From Variovorax sp. WDL1 (GTDB taxonomy: Bacteria; Pseudomonadota; Gammaproteobacteria; Burkholderiales; Burkholderiaceae_C): DNA of 64,000 bases. Made by a program: the position numbers and the translations under genes. Location of the stretch: contig NZ_LMTS01000026.1 in the NCBI RefSeq assembly GCF_001541225.1, positions 3,504 to 67,503 on the forward strand, given 5' to 3'. The stretch's first letter is position 1; every line of letters starts with the position of its first letter. Below, one piece after another: positions 34,808-42,487 of the stretch. The notes under the pieces are model-generated. The model did no database searches and was not told the origin of the DNA. It saw nothing but the letters and a program-made list of their open reading frames with translations.

Positions 34808-34836
34808 AGCCGCCCTTCCCCGGGCGGCTATTCTTT
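34808..34836 (+). terminator. Rho-independent terminator
   Basis: AGCCGCCC pairs with GGGCGGCT, followed by ATTCTTTT; it isolates the mini-ORF unit from upstream transcription. Confidence 0.8.
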
Positions 34837-34892
34837 TGGGCTACCGGGTACGCACCAGTGGCCCGGGAGCAGGTAAATCGCACGTCGCCATC

Positions 34893-34899
34893 GCTATAC
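34893..34899 (+). promoter_or_regulatory. GCTATAC box before the mini-ORF cluster
   Basis: This matches the shared leader element and lies 30 bases before the first mini-ORF; a likely -10 element for the cluster. Confidence 0.45.
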
Positions 34900-34928
34900 G
34901 TCGCATCAAGCAACCCAAGGAGGTGACC

Positions 34929-34964
34929 ATGCGCAAGCAAAACGGCGGCGGCAGCGGCTGCTAG
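34929..34964 (+). CDS. mini-ORF 1 (11 codons)
   Basis: AAGGAGG stands five bases before the ATG. The peptide would be MRKQNGGGSGC, ending in cysteine before TAG. It is the first of three tandem mini-ORFs in one short transcription unit. Too short for ORF finders; the near-ideal ribosome-binding site is the main support. Confidence 0.5.
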   Translation: MRKQNGGGSGC

Positions 34965-35021
34965 GCCAAACCCAACTCCATCGCCCCTTCACGGGCTCAA
35001 CTGCATATTAAGGAGGTCTCG

Positions 35022-35057
35022 ATGCGCAAGCTGCACGACGGTGACGGATTCGCATGA
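35022..35057 (+). CDS. mini-ORF 2 (11 codons)
   Basis: AAGGAGG stands five bases before the ATG. The peptide would be MRKLHDGDGFA. The first three residues equal those of mini-ORF 1, which argues that the two are related. Confidence 0.5.
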   Translation: MRKLHDGDGFA

Positions 35058-35097
35058 ATCCGCGCCACCTGCCCTGCAACCAACCAAGGAGTGCTTC

Positions 35098-35127
35098 ATG
35101 CGAACTGAAGGCTACGGCCTAGGCTGA
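35098..35127 (+). CDS. mini-ORF 3 (9 codons)
   Basis: AAGGAG stands six bases before the ATG. The peptide would be MRTEGYGLG, ending seven bases before a terminator stem. Like the other two it begins MR and is glycine-rich. Confidence 0.45.
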   Translation: MRTEGYGLG

Positions 35128-35134
35128 TTCCAAG

Positions 35135-35160
35135 CCCCCGCTATCCGGCGGGGGTTTCTT
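35135..35160 (+). terminator. Rho-independent terminator of the mini-ORF unit
   Basis: CCCCCGC pairs with GCGGGGG, followed by TTTCTTCTT. With the upstream terminator it frames the mini-ORFs as one short RNA of about 260 bases. Confidence 0.85.
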
Positions 35161-35237
35161 CTTGCCGGGAGCCCCTAGCTTTGGCCCTATCAGGCCTATA
35201 CGGGACTGCTAGGCACGGGCGGCGCGCATCAGGCATC

Positions 35238-35244
35238 GCTAGAC
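35238..35244 (+). promoter_or_regulatory. GCTAGAC leader box
   Basis: Lies 34 bases before the ATG at 35278 with AAAGGA between; part of the shared leader set. Confidence 0.4.
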
Positions 35245-35277
35245 GAATCAGACCATTGACCACAAAGGACCTGAAGC

Positions 35278-35652
35278 ATGACCATCAACTCCTGGACCAA
35301 CCTGCCCGACCCCTGCGAAGCGCCGCCGGCCGCGGTGAGCTACCGCACCTTGTTTGACGTAACTGGCGACGAGAAGGATAAGGACACACTCCTTGTGCCG
35401 CGCGAGGAGCTGCCGCCGTCGCCTGTCCTTGCCCGTGACGCTGTGCTTGAAGAAGCCGGGGCGCTCTGTGACCAGGTTGCGCTGGAGTACGGAGGCGTCG
35501 CGAGGAGCAAGTTCGCCACGGAGTTCGGCAAGCAAATCCACCAAGCCATGGCGAACGGCGCGCACAACGCAGGCACCCGTATTCGCGCGGCGCTCTCGAC
35601 TGCCCCCAAAGCCTCACCCTCGGACGAGCCCGAGTTCATTGAAATCGGCTAG
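35278..35652 (+). CDS. unknown small protein
   Basis: The product is 124 residues, soluble, with a helix-rich centre (PVLARDAVLEEAGALCDQVA) and an acidic tail. It is monocistronic, with its own leader box; no clear terminator, though an imperfect GC-rich hairpin lies at about 35665-35695. No family recognised. Confidence 0.55.
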   Translation: MTINSWTNLPDPCEAPPAAVSYRTLFDVTGDEKDKDTLLVPREELPPSPVLARDAVLEEAGALCDQVALEYGGVARSKFATEFGKQIHQAMANGAHNAGTRIRAALSTAPKASPSDEPEFIEIG

Positions 35653-35780
35653 CGCTTGATTTCCGGTCCCCTGCCTGCGCGAGCCGCAGCGGGGGATTTC
35701 TTCTCGCCTTTGCGGACCGTCCCAGCTCGGGCGTCAGCCGTTGCCTAGACGAGGAAGACCCCCTCAAGACAAAGACACAC

Positions 35781-36503
35781 ATGACCACGAAAGCCACCCT
35801 GTTGCGGCGCATTGACGCATTCCTCAAGACCAAGAAGAAGTCCGATGGCGGCTTTGCTCCCGTGGACCCGAAGGAGATGGAGGACCTGTACGCCATCGTG
35901 CGGGGCCTCATCGAAGTCAAGTACGAAGAGGACCCCGACGGTGACGTTCCCGTCGAAGTCATCCTGACCGACCGCACGCGCTTCGAGCGACCGTTGCACT
36001 TTCCGGTGCAGTACGCGCACAAGCCGGTTGATGGCAAGAGCGAGTTCGACCTGCACCTGACCGCGGCATCCTCGTATGGCGCCCTCTCGAAATGGGCAGG
36101 CGAAAATGCAAGCCGGCACCTGGATGCGGTGAAGTCAACGATACGCGATGCGACCGAGAAGCATCGACCCCTTGTTGTGCAGGGCGTGCGCTACCTGGCC
36201 AAGCAACAAGCCCCTGTGTCGGCCGTCGATGTAATCGACGTGATGACCAAAGAAGCCGTGAAGGCGTACAAGCGCAACCCCTGCCCGGTCGACTACAAAG
36301 ACCGCAACCGCTGGGCGGACGCCTTGGCGAGCGCTGGAACCAAGAAGCTGGGCATCAAGCTGCACGCGGGTTCCTGCATGCATACGACAGGCGGTGTTCG
36401 CATGTACTTCGAAGTCCCCTCGCTGGACACCACAGTCCGCGTCGAGACCGGCAGCAATCCGGAGTTCAAGCCGGCTGCCAAGAAGCCCTCCAGCCAAGAC
36501 TGA
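35781..36503 (+). CDS. unknown protein
   Basis: The product is 240 residues. The N-terminus is basic (KATLLRRIDAFLKTKKKSDG); the middle has beta-strand character (VPVEVILTDRTRFERPLHFP) and the end a lysine/proline tail. A CCTAGAC leader box lies 32 bases upstream and a terminator follows. No domain recognised. Confidence 0.55.
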   Translation: MTTKATLLRRIDAFLKTKKKSDGGFAPVDPKEMEDLYAIVRGLIEVKYEEDPDGDVPVEVILTDRTRFERPLHFPVQYAHKPVDGKSEFDLHLTAASSYGALSKWAGENASRHLDAVKSTIRDATEKHRPLVVQGVRYLAKQQAPVSAVDVIDVMTKEAVKAYKRNPCPVDYKDRNRWADALASAGTKKLGIKLHAGSCMHTTGGVRMYFEVPSLDTTVRVETGSNPEFKPAAKKPSSQD

Positions 36504-36523
36504 TTTCAACCTCCCCTCCTTCT

Positions 36524-36556
36524 AGCTCCCTCGGCAATGCCCTGGGAGCTTTTTCC
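36524..36556 (+). terminator. Rho-independent terminator
   Basis: AGCTCCC pairs with GGGAGCT over a 13-base loop, followed by TTTTTCCC. Confidence 0.75.
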
Positions 36557-36576
36557 CGCTTGACCGCGGCGTGTTC

Positions 36577-36593
36577 GCTAGACGAAGGAGGTA
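36577..36593 (+). promoter_or_regulatory. GCTAGAC box followed by GAAGGAGG
   Basis: Same box as the other leaders. AAGGAGG here lies 23 bases before the annotated ATG, too far for normal initiation, so this leader may be translated or regulated differently. Confidence 0.4.
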
Positions 36594-36614
36594 AACAAAC
36601 TTCAAGGGCACCCA

Positions 36615-37415
36615 ATGACTACTCTCGCATTCCAAATCTTCGACTGCCTCCGCGGTCACACGATAGAGCCTTTCGAATACAAACCCGGACGCCACGGCCG
36701 CCGCGGAATTGGCCTCAGGCTCGAGCCTCAGGATGCCGAGGCCTCCCCGGGCGCGCGTGCATTGCACCACGCGTGCTTCGACTACTGGCAATACTGGCGC
36801 GGGACTTCGCAGGCGCTTCTAGTCGACAGCCTGACCGCCGACCAGCGCTACCGATGGAAGGGCGACCTGACTCGCATCTACGCCAAGCTGGAGATGGCCC
36901 GCGGTGAGCTTCGGCAGGCCACGGGCGAACCCGCAACTCCGTGGATTCGGGCGCTTCTCGCGCTTCCCGCTGGCATGGACCTCGGCAGTCAGCGCGTGCT
37001 GCTGCGTGGGCCGTTGCGAGACCGGGCCGCCCAGCACCAGCGCGAAAGTGGAAAAATCGTCCTGACGGCGGAGCCTGAGGACCATCGGCGAGGCTTTGAC
37101 CTGGCCTTCCGCCTTTCAGAAGGCAATCTGGTGCACACGGGCAAGATGTCGCTCTCCAAGGGAGCGACTGAGGTGCCGCCGAAGACCTTGGGCGATGACC
37201 TTGACCGAATCATCCGCCTACGCCGAGAAGGTATTCGCGGCATCGACCACCTGATGGCGCAGTACCTGGCTGGTGAAATCTTCCCCAGCGCAATGCGTGA
37301 GGAGCAAGACCGGAGAGACGCAGCGGCCCTGGCACATCGACTGGTGCGCGGGCTGAGCATGCGGGACAAGGCCTTGCTGAAGGGCCAGATTCATTTGCTG
37401 AGCGACCTGCTCTGA
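36615..37415 (+). CDS. unknown protein
   Basis: The product is 266 residues, arginine-rich and helical, with no membrane segment. Segments such as RGIGLRLEPQDAEASPGARA and EGIRGIDHLMAQYLAGEIFP give it the look of a folded two-domain protein, but no family was recognised. It is monocistronic between two terminators. Confidence 0.55.
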   Translation: MTTLAFQIFDCLRGHTIEPFEYKPGRHGRRGIGLRLEPQDAEASPGARALHHACFDYWQYWRGTSQALLVDSLTADQRYRWKGDLTRIYAKLEMARGELRQATGEPATPWIRALLALPAGMDLGSQRVLLRGPLRDRAAQHQRESGKIVLTAEPEDHRRGFDLAFRLSEGNLVHTGKMSLSKGATEVPPKTLGDDLDRIIRLRREGIRGIDHLMAQYLAGEIFPSAMREEQDRRDAAALAHRLVRGLSMRDKALLKGQIHLLSDLL

Positions 37416-37422
37416 TTTCCCT

Positions 37423-37454
37423 AAAACGGACGCGCCTAACCGCCGTCCGTTTTC
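37423..37454 (+). terminator. Rho-independent terminator
   Basis: AAAACGGACG pairs with CGTCCGTTTT over an 11-base loop. Confidence 0.8.
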
Positions 37455-37493
37455 TTGCGCGAGTCACCCTAAAACGGTTCTAGCTCGAAAGCT

Positions 37494-37509
37494 TTATAGC
37501 TGCTATAAT
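37494..37509 (+). promoter_or_regulatory. inverted repeat overlapping a -10 element
   Basis: TTATAGC and GCTATAA form a perfect inverted repeat around one T (37494-37508), and its right arm overlaps TATAAT (37504-37509). No good -35 is visible, as in activated or tightly repressed promoters. A regulator bound here would control the gene at 37612. Confidence 0.55.
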
Positions 37510-37611
37510 GATGGCTTTTAGGGCTCTTAGGCACGCGAACCCGCGAGCCTGGAACGGGTACCCACGGGCACCCAACGAGCTCCATTCAAACAACAAATTC
37601 AGGATGTGACT

Positions 37612-38187
37612 ATGCCCGCTACCCAAGAACTGGCAAGAAAAGCTGCAGTGGACGACCACATCACGAAGGAAGTCGAACTCCTGATTCAGCGTTGCACGGC
37701 AGCTGGGATTTCCGCCGGCGAGGCACATGCCTCGCTGTGCTACCGCGTCTTTCGAATGAACATCGAGGCGGGCGCCGCCGAGGAAGCAGCGCGCGAGGGT
37801 CCGTTGAATCGACTCTTGCAGGACGCCTACGACTACCTGATGGCGGGCAAGAAGAAGCTTCACCTCGAGACGTGCGAGGCGTGGCTGCTCGCAAAATTCG
37901 GCGCCCGCATTGGCGATGTCGTTGAGATTAACCGGGACACCTGGGAGGAGCCGCGCCAGGTACTGGTGGACCGCTTTCGCATCCTGTGGATGAAGTACGA
38001 CGGCCTGCAGACGGGCTATATGTGGTTTCAGGGGCCGTGTTCGGCGACTCCCGCTTTCATGCCTAGAAAGGAATCGGGCGAGCAGGGCGTCTCCGTGTTG
38101 ACTCCGATTGAGGTCGTGAGCCCCAGCGCACGGATGCGCAACTTGTACCCGGACCGCTTCGCCCCTCGGATACGCCTGGACGACTGA
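37612..38187 (+). CDS. unknown protein
   Basis: The product is 191 residues from the ATG at 37612 (AGGA seven bases upstream; a GTG at 37606 is too close to it). Helical N-terminal half, then a beta-rich part with QTGYMWFQGPCSATPAFMPR. The long leader (about 100 bases from the TATAAT) could hold a regulatory structure. No family recognised. Confidence 0.55.
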   Translation: MPATQELARKAAVDDHITKEVELLIQRCTAAGISAGEAHASLCYRVFRMNIEAGAAEEAAREGPLNRLLQDAYDYLMAGKKKLHLETCEAWLLAKFGARIGDVVEINRDTWEEPRQVLVDRFRILWMKYDGLQTGYMWFQGPCSATPAFMPRKESGEQGVSVLTPIEVVSPSARMRNLYPDRFAPRIRLDD

Positions 38188-38256
38188 ACGGATTCCACCG
38201 CCAATAACAGATGAGCGCCCTTACGGCGCGCCTCATTTTCAATTTCTTGAGTTTCC

Positions 38257-38814
38257 ATGAGAGAGCAACCAGCACGCCCGCACGTCTACCTGGCCGGGCC
38301 TGACGTCTTCTTCCCCGAGCGCGCCGAGATTTTCAAGGCGCTGAAGGCCCATTGCGAGCAGCTCGGGATGGTTGCCCTAGTGCCGTCCGATGGCGGCCTG
38401 CCGGACGGGTTCGGGGGCACCGAGGATGAAATCGCCCAGCGAATCTACGACGCGAACATCGAGCTCATCCAGCGCGCGGACGGCATTGCAGCCAACCTGG
38501 TGAACTTTCGGGGGACCGAACCGGATTCCGGAACCGTCTATGAGGTGGGCTTCGCTGTGGCGCTCAAGAAGCCGGTCGTTGCCTACGGCGTCCCTGCCGG
38601 CACTTACGCATCCCGAGTAGCCGCCACTCTTCCCTGCGAATCGGACGGCCGCGGTGGCCAGTGCGAAACCGCCACGAAGGTTCACGTCGAAGGCCTCGGG
38701 CAGCGCCTCAACCTCATGCTGTCGCGTTCCGCCGAGATTGCGCCGTCTGCGCGCGCAGCTCTAGACCGAATTGCCAGCCACTTCCAGCAGGTTGGGCTGC
38801 TTCAGGCCCAATAG
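38257..38814 (+). CDS. nucleoside 2-deoxyribosyltransferase
   Basis: The product is 185 residues. Family motifs are clear: HVYLAGPDVFFPERAEIF at the start, DGIAANLVNFRGTEPDSGTV near residue 76, and YEVGFAVALKKPVVAYG directly after; the glutamate of YEVGFA is the catalytic residue in this family. Such enzymes cleave or exchange the base of (deoxy)nucleosides in salvage. In accessory DNA they may also act in nucleotide-depletion defence, but nothing here shows that. Confidence 0.85.
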   Translation: MREQPARPHVYLAGPDVFFPERAEIFKALKAHCEQLGMVALVPSDGGLPDGFGGTEDEIAQRIYDANIELIQRADGIAANLVNFRGTEPDSGTVYEVGFAVALKKPVVAYGVPAGTYASRVAATLPCESDGRGGQCETATKVHVEGLGQRLNLMLSRSAEIAPSARAALDRIASHFQQVGLLQAQ

Positions 38815-38900
38815 ATAAAGCTCGCTGGGTAGTTCAGTACCCCTTGTGGCGCTTAGTGAGTAATCGCAGTTGCATTCCGCGCGGAGAACGCCAGAAGCAT

Positions 38901-38930
38901 CGCCCCGACGGCTTGAAAGCCGGCGGGGCG
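38901..38930 (-). terminator. strong hairpin between convergent genes
   Basis: CGCCCCG pairs with CGGGGCG, and inside that CGGCTT with AAGCCG; it separates the deoxyribosyltransferase from the convergent gene at 38937. Confidence 0.6.
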
Positions 38931-38936
38931 AAATAA

Positions 38937-39188
38937 TCAGGCGGGGAAATCCGGCATTGGGCAGGGCGCTACATAGCGCCAGTAGTCGGAGTTCAGGTAC
39001 AAGCCTGTTCCGACGTTGCCGGAATGGCTCCATTTGCGCGCCCCCGGATTCCATTGCGCAACGACCAAGCCGAAGGAATGGCCGTCCATGTCTTTGACCT
39101 CCAGCCAGTGATGCTCGGCGGTCTTCAAGTTCGGCGGAACGGGTTGCTGGGCTTTGCGAGCCGCGAGGTCGATTCGGGGGTGCAGCAT
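38937..39188 (-). CDS. unknown small protein
   Basis: The product is 83 residues from the ATG at 39188. A GAAGGAGG lies 19 bases upstream, too far for that ATG, so the true start may be an unusual codon nearer it. The sequence is protein-like (KTAEHHWLEVKDMDGHSFGL, then WSHSGNVGTGLYLNSDYWRY). No family recognised. Confidence 0.5.
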   Translation of the reverse strand: MLHPRIDLAARKAQQPVPPNLKTAEHHWLEVKDMDGHSFGLVVAQWNPGARKWSHSGNVGTGLYLNSDYWRYVAPCPMPDFPA

Positions 39189-39394
39189 GATTGAGGGGGT
39201 GAGTTGGCCTCCTTCGTGTAGCACCAAGGCGGGCCGCGCCCTCTGGGGGCGCCGCACACAGAAACAGGGCACATGTCCAACTTTCCCGTAGCTCAGACAC
39301 ACGAAAGTGAGACCCTTGCTCCTCGGCTGGAAGGCTCCGGCCAAACCCGACTCGCCTGGAGGGGCTGCTGTACGCGCCTGAAAAGGCGCGTAAA

Positions 39395-39410
39395 CTGGAC
39401 GTCCATACAG
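39395..39410 (+). promoter_or_regulatory. LexA (SOS) box of imuA-imuB
   Basis: CTGGACGTCCATACAG fits CTG-N10-CAG, with A on the left and TA on the right (ACTGGACGTCCATACAGTA). It lies 15 bases before the imuA start. The dnaE2 box at 53732 is nearly the same. Confidence 0.8.
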
Positions 39411-39424
39411 TACCGGAGCCCGTC

Positions 39425-40267
39425 ATGGCCGCCCTTCTGGAATGGGCCGACGATGACGACGCGCCGGCCCTGCCGTCCCGCCGCGTCAAGCCCGTCCTGA
39501 AGCCGGGCGAGTTGCCCGCCTCCGTCGAGGCTGCCCTATGGCGCGGCGACCAGCTTGGCTCGCCTGTCACCAAGGTGGTTCCCACCGGCTTCGCCGCACT
39601 CGATGCAGAGTTGCCGGGCGGGGGTTGGCCGGCCCGCTCCCTGACCGAACTGCTCCAGGCCCAGCCGACCGTGCTCGAGTGGCGCCTGCTTGCCCCGGCA
39701 ATGCGCCAGGTTGTGGCTGATGGCAAGGATATCGTCATCGTGGGACCGCCGAAGGCTCCCCACCTGCCAGGCCTGCGCGATGAGGGCATCGATGAGCGCC
39801 GAATGGTCTGGATTCAGGCGGCGACGCCGGCGGAGCGCCTATGGGTCACCGAGCAATTGGTGAAGGCGAACGCAGCCGGAATGCTAGTGGCCTGGCTCCC
39901 GCAAGCGCGTCAGGAGCAGATTCGACGGCTTCAGGTGTGCGCCCAGGGATGCGACAGCCCAGTGGTCCTGTGCCGGCCCGCCGCGGCCCAGCACGAGCCC
40001 TCCGCGGCGCCGCTGCGCCTGCAGGTGAGCTATGGCGTCGACTGGGAGCTTCAGGTGCACCTGCTGAAGCGCAAAGGCAGCACCCATGACGGCGTGCTGC
40101 ACCTGCCGTCAATTCCCCGCGGCCTGGCGCCGCTCATCACGCCCCGGCTGTCGAAGCCGAGCGTGCTCCTCGCCGCGCGCAAGCCTCGCGTGACCGCTGG
40201 AGAACCATCAGATGCTCTGGGCAGCGTTACTTCCCGACAGCCAGCTCTCCGACACCCAGCGCACTGA
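39425..40267 (+). CDS. imuA: ImuA, translesion synthesis accessory protein
   Basis: The product is 280 residues. RecA-like features include KVVPTGFAALDAELPGGGWP near residue 50 and VIVGPPKAPHLPGLRDEGID near 104; the classical Walker A is degenerate, as in ImuA. ImuA acts with ImuB and DnaE2 in damage-induced mutagenesis. The next gene starts 56 bases before its stop, so imuA and imuB are coupled. Transcription is set by the SOS box just upstream. Confidence 0.85.
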   Translation: MAALLEWADDDDAPALPSRRVKPVLKPGELPASVEAALWRGDQLGSPVTKVVPTGFAALDAELPGGGWPARSLTELLQAQPTVLEWRLLAPAMRQVVADGKDIVIVGPPKAPHLPGLRDEGIDERRMVWIQAATPAERLWVTEQLVKANAAGMLVAWLPQARQEQIRRLQVCAQGCDSPVVLCRPAAAQHEPSAAPLRLQVSYGVDWELQVHLLKRKGSTHDGVLHLPSIPRGLAPLITPRLSKPSVLLAARKPRVTAGEPSDALGSVTSRQPALRHPAH

Positions 40268-41576
40268 AGCAATCCGTGGCCTGGCGGTCTGGTGCCTCCA
40301 GTTCACCCCGCGCGTCAGCATCATCGATGCGGCTTCCGCTTCTGCTGCGGTGGTGATGGAGCTGGAGGCGAGCGTGCGCCTGTTTGGCGGCAAGCGGAAG
40401 CTCGTCGAGCGGGTGAAAACCGAGGCGGAAGAGATGGGGGTGGGTCAGCTTGCCTGGGCCCCGACCAGTCTCGCCGCGGTGGCGGTCGCGCGCACGGGTC
40501 AATCGAACGGGTTTTCCAAACCCCTCCAGGCCCTGCTGGACGCCCTCCCCGTCGAAGTTCTGGCTTCCGCCGCGGCGCATGCCGCCATCCTTGAACGCAT
40601 CGGATGCCAGACCCTCGGCCAAGTGCGCGCCCTCCCCCGTGGCGGGCTGAGCCGGCGCTTTGACAAGGAACTGTTGGGGGCTTTGGACCAGGCCTATGGC
40701 CTCAAGCCGGAGGCGCATGCCTGGGTGCAACTTCCCGACACCTTTGCTGCCAAGCTCGAGCTGATGTCTCGCATCGAGATGGCGCCGGCGCTTCTCTTTG
40801 GCGCCCGTCGGCTCCTGCTCCAGCTGTGCGCCTGGTTGGCCGCAAGGCGGTCCGGGACGACAGCTTTCACGCTGAAGTGGTGTCACGACGCGATGCGCGC
40901 CAAGGCAGCCGGAGATGGCGGCGAACTGTCGGTTCGTACAGCGGAGCCAACGCGCAACATCGAGCACTTGAGCCGATTGCTGGCCGAGAACCTGGCCAAG
41001 GTCGAGCTGCTGGCGCCCGTGGGGGACCTCGCACTGGTGGCAGACGACGTTCGCCCGCTCGAAGAAAACAGTTTTTCGCTGCTGCCTGAGACGCTACCGG
41101 ACGGCGAAGGCCTGGCATTGGTGCTGGAGCGCATCGCCGCGCGGCTGGGGCCAGAGCGGGTCTTGCGACCTGTCATCCTGGAGGACCACCGGCCGGAATG
41201 GATGTGCCATTGGCAGCCTGCTCCGGACAAGCGCCCAAGGCAGGTGGCGCGCCTACTCGACTGCCCTCAGCCCACCTTCATCCTGCCCAAACCACTGCGC
41301 CTGGCCTCCCGTGAGTCACAACCCCTGTACCAAGGCCCCCTTAAGTTCTTGATAGGCCCGCATCGCATCGAGCATGGTTGGTTCGACCGGGTCGGTGAGA
41401 GCTTGACTGACCAGGCGTCGCCAGGAAAGGCCGCCACCTCCGACCAGGTCGAAACACGTCACGTTGCGCGTGACTATTTCGTCGCGCTGAGTGAGCATGC
41501 TGGCTTGCTATGGGTGTACCAAACCCGCCTTGCGAGCGAAGAAAGCGCATGGTTCCTCCATGGCGTATTCGCTTAA
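40212..41576 (+). CDS. imuB: ImuB, non-catalytic Y-family polymerase
   Basis: The product is 454 residues. Y-family features include VSIIDAASASAAVVMELEAS near residue 36 and a central helix-hairpin-helix region with GCQTLGQVRALPRGGLSRRF. The acidic residues that bind catalytic metals in DinB are not present in their usual places, which is typical for ImuB, a scaffold linking the clamp, ImuA and DnaE2. The C-terminal third holds RPVILEDHRPEWMCHWQPAP. It overlaps imuA; dnaE2 is not adjacent but 12 kb downstream. Confidence 0.85.
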   Translation: MLWAALLPDSQLSDTQRTEAIRGLAVWCLQFTPRVSIIDAASASAAVVMELEASVRLFGGKRKLVERVKTEAEEMGVGQLAWAPTSLAAVAVARTGQSNGFSKPLQALLDALPVEVLASAAAHAAILERIGCQTLGQVRALPRGGLSRRFDKELLGALDQAYGLKPEAHAWVQLPDTFAAKLELMSRIEMAPALLFGARRLLLQLCAWLAARRSGTTAFTLKWCHDAMRAKAAGDGGELSVRTAEPTRNIEHLSRLLAENLAKVELLAPVGDLALVADDVRPLEENSFSLLPETLPDGEGLALVLERIAARLGPERVLRPVILEDHRPEWMCHWQPAPDKRPRQVARLLDCPQPTFILPKPLRLASRESQPLYQGPLKFLIGPHRIEHGWFDRVGESLTDQASPGKAATSDQVETRHVARDYFVALSEHAGLLWVYQTRLASEESAWFLHGVFA

Positions 41577-41615
41577 TCGGGCGCACGACCCACCCGTTGC
41601 GAGATGCATCCGAGC

Positions 41616-41870
41616 TCAAAAGAAAGCCCCTACTCGAGGGGCTTGGAAGGAGTTCATCGGGTGCGCAGCAATGCGCGGACCCCGGGGTGTACGAGTCCTG
41701 GGGCGCTGCGGCAACTCGGCGTGGAGGTGCGGGGTTGAGGTACCCGCTGTGTTCCGACCCTGCGCCAAGCAGGCGGAGCACTCCATAGGTTTACGGGTCC
41801 GAAAGTCAATGCCGGCCATGAAACCGTCGGGGCGGAAGTAAGAGGCATGGATATTTCCTAGAGGGGGCAC
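41616..41870 (-). CDS. possible small protein
   Basis: A frame of about 84 codons from a GTG at 41870, or 67 from the ATG at 41819. It reads partly naturally (NIHASYFRPDGFMAGIDFRT, then CSACLAQGRNTAGTSTPHLH) with a C-x2-C pair. The ribosome-binding site is poor. It lies between imuB and the next minus-strand gene and may be a remnant. Confidence 0.3.
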   Translation of the reverse strand: MPPLGNIHASYFRPDGFMAGIDFRTRKPMECSACLAQGRNTAGTSTPHLHAELPQRPRTRTPRGPRIAAHPMNSFQAPRVGAFF

Positions 41871-41952
41871 ATGTCCTGTATAGAAAGTCGCGTCGCGACG
41901 CGTCGGGCCGCAGGCCCGAGCGGTGGCCCCGGCAGCGTCCCGAAGGTCCAAG

Positions 41953-41978
41953 GAAAAGCCGCCCTAGAGAGGGCGGCC
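41953..41978 (-). terminator. Rho-independent terminator
   Basis: On the minus strand GCCGCCCT pairs with AGGGCGGC, followed by TTTTCC; it ends the gene at 41986. Confidence 0.75.
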
Positions 41979-41985
41979 GAAATGG

Positions 41986-42381
41986 TTACAGCAGCGGGAT
42001 GTCGATGCCTTTGCTCTTCAGGAGCTCGTGGAAAAGTTCCGCCTCGATGGCCACCGCCAAATCATCGTCGAGGTTCGGCAGCAGCTGTGGTTCACCGACC
42101 GGCTTGCCTTCGACGGTGTAAACCTCGAGCCGCAGCGTGTTGGCGGCAGCCATGAAGCCCGCTGCTATCGGGTCCTCGGGGTAGGCAATTCGGATGCGGA
42201 AGTCGGGCAGGCCAGTCGAGCGCCGAACCGCGGCTTGCACCTCGGGAGAGCGGAGGACGAATCGATGCAGGCCGTCGTTAGGGGTCTGCGCCCCGCCCCC
42301 TCGGCACAGTCGGGCCAGGGTTCCGGTTGACTGCAAAGCACTGAACAAAGAGAAGTTCTTGACACTGAAGAGATGACTCAT
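41986..42381 (-). CDS. unknown protein
   Basis: The product is 131 residues; AGGA lies upstream and a GCTATAG box 34 bases before the ATG. Soluble alpha/beta sequence (RFVLRSPEVQAAVRRSTGLP, then FRIRIAYPEDPIAAGFMAAA). No family recognised. It lies downstream of the giant gene on the same strand but has its own leader box. Confidence 0.5.
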   Translation of the reverse strand: MSHLFSVKNFSLFSALQSTGTLARLCRGGGAQTPNDGLHRFVLRSPEVQAAVRRSTGLPDFRIRIAYPEDPIAAGFMAAANTLRLEVYTVEGKPVGEPQLLPNLDDDLAVAIEAELFHELLKSKGIDIPLL

Positions 42382-42487
42382 GGGGTTCCTGAAAGATGGA
42401 CGTTGCCTGCCGGCCTATAGCCATGCGCTGTTCATCGGCCGAAGAAGCGAACCTCCTCAGCCGCGACATACCGTGCAGGCCGCGCTT

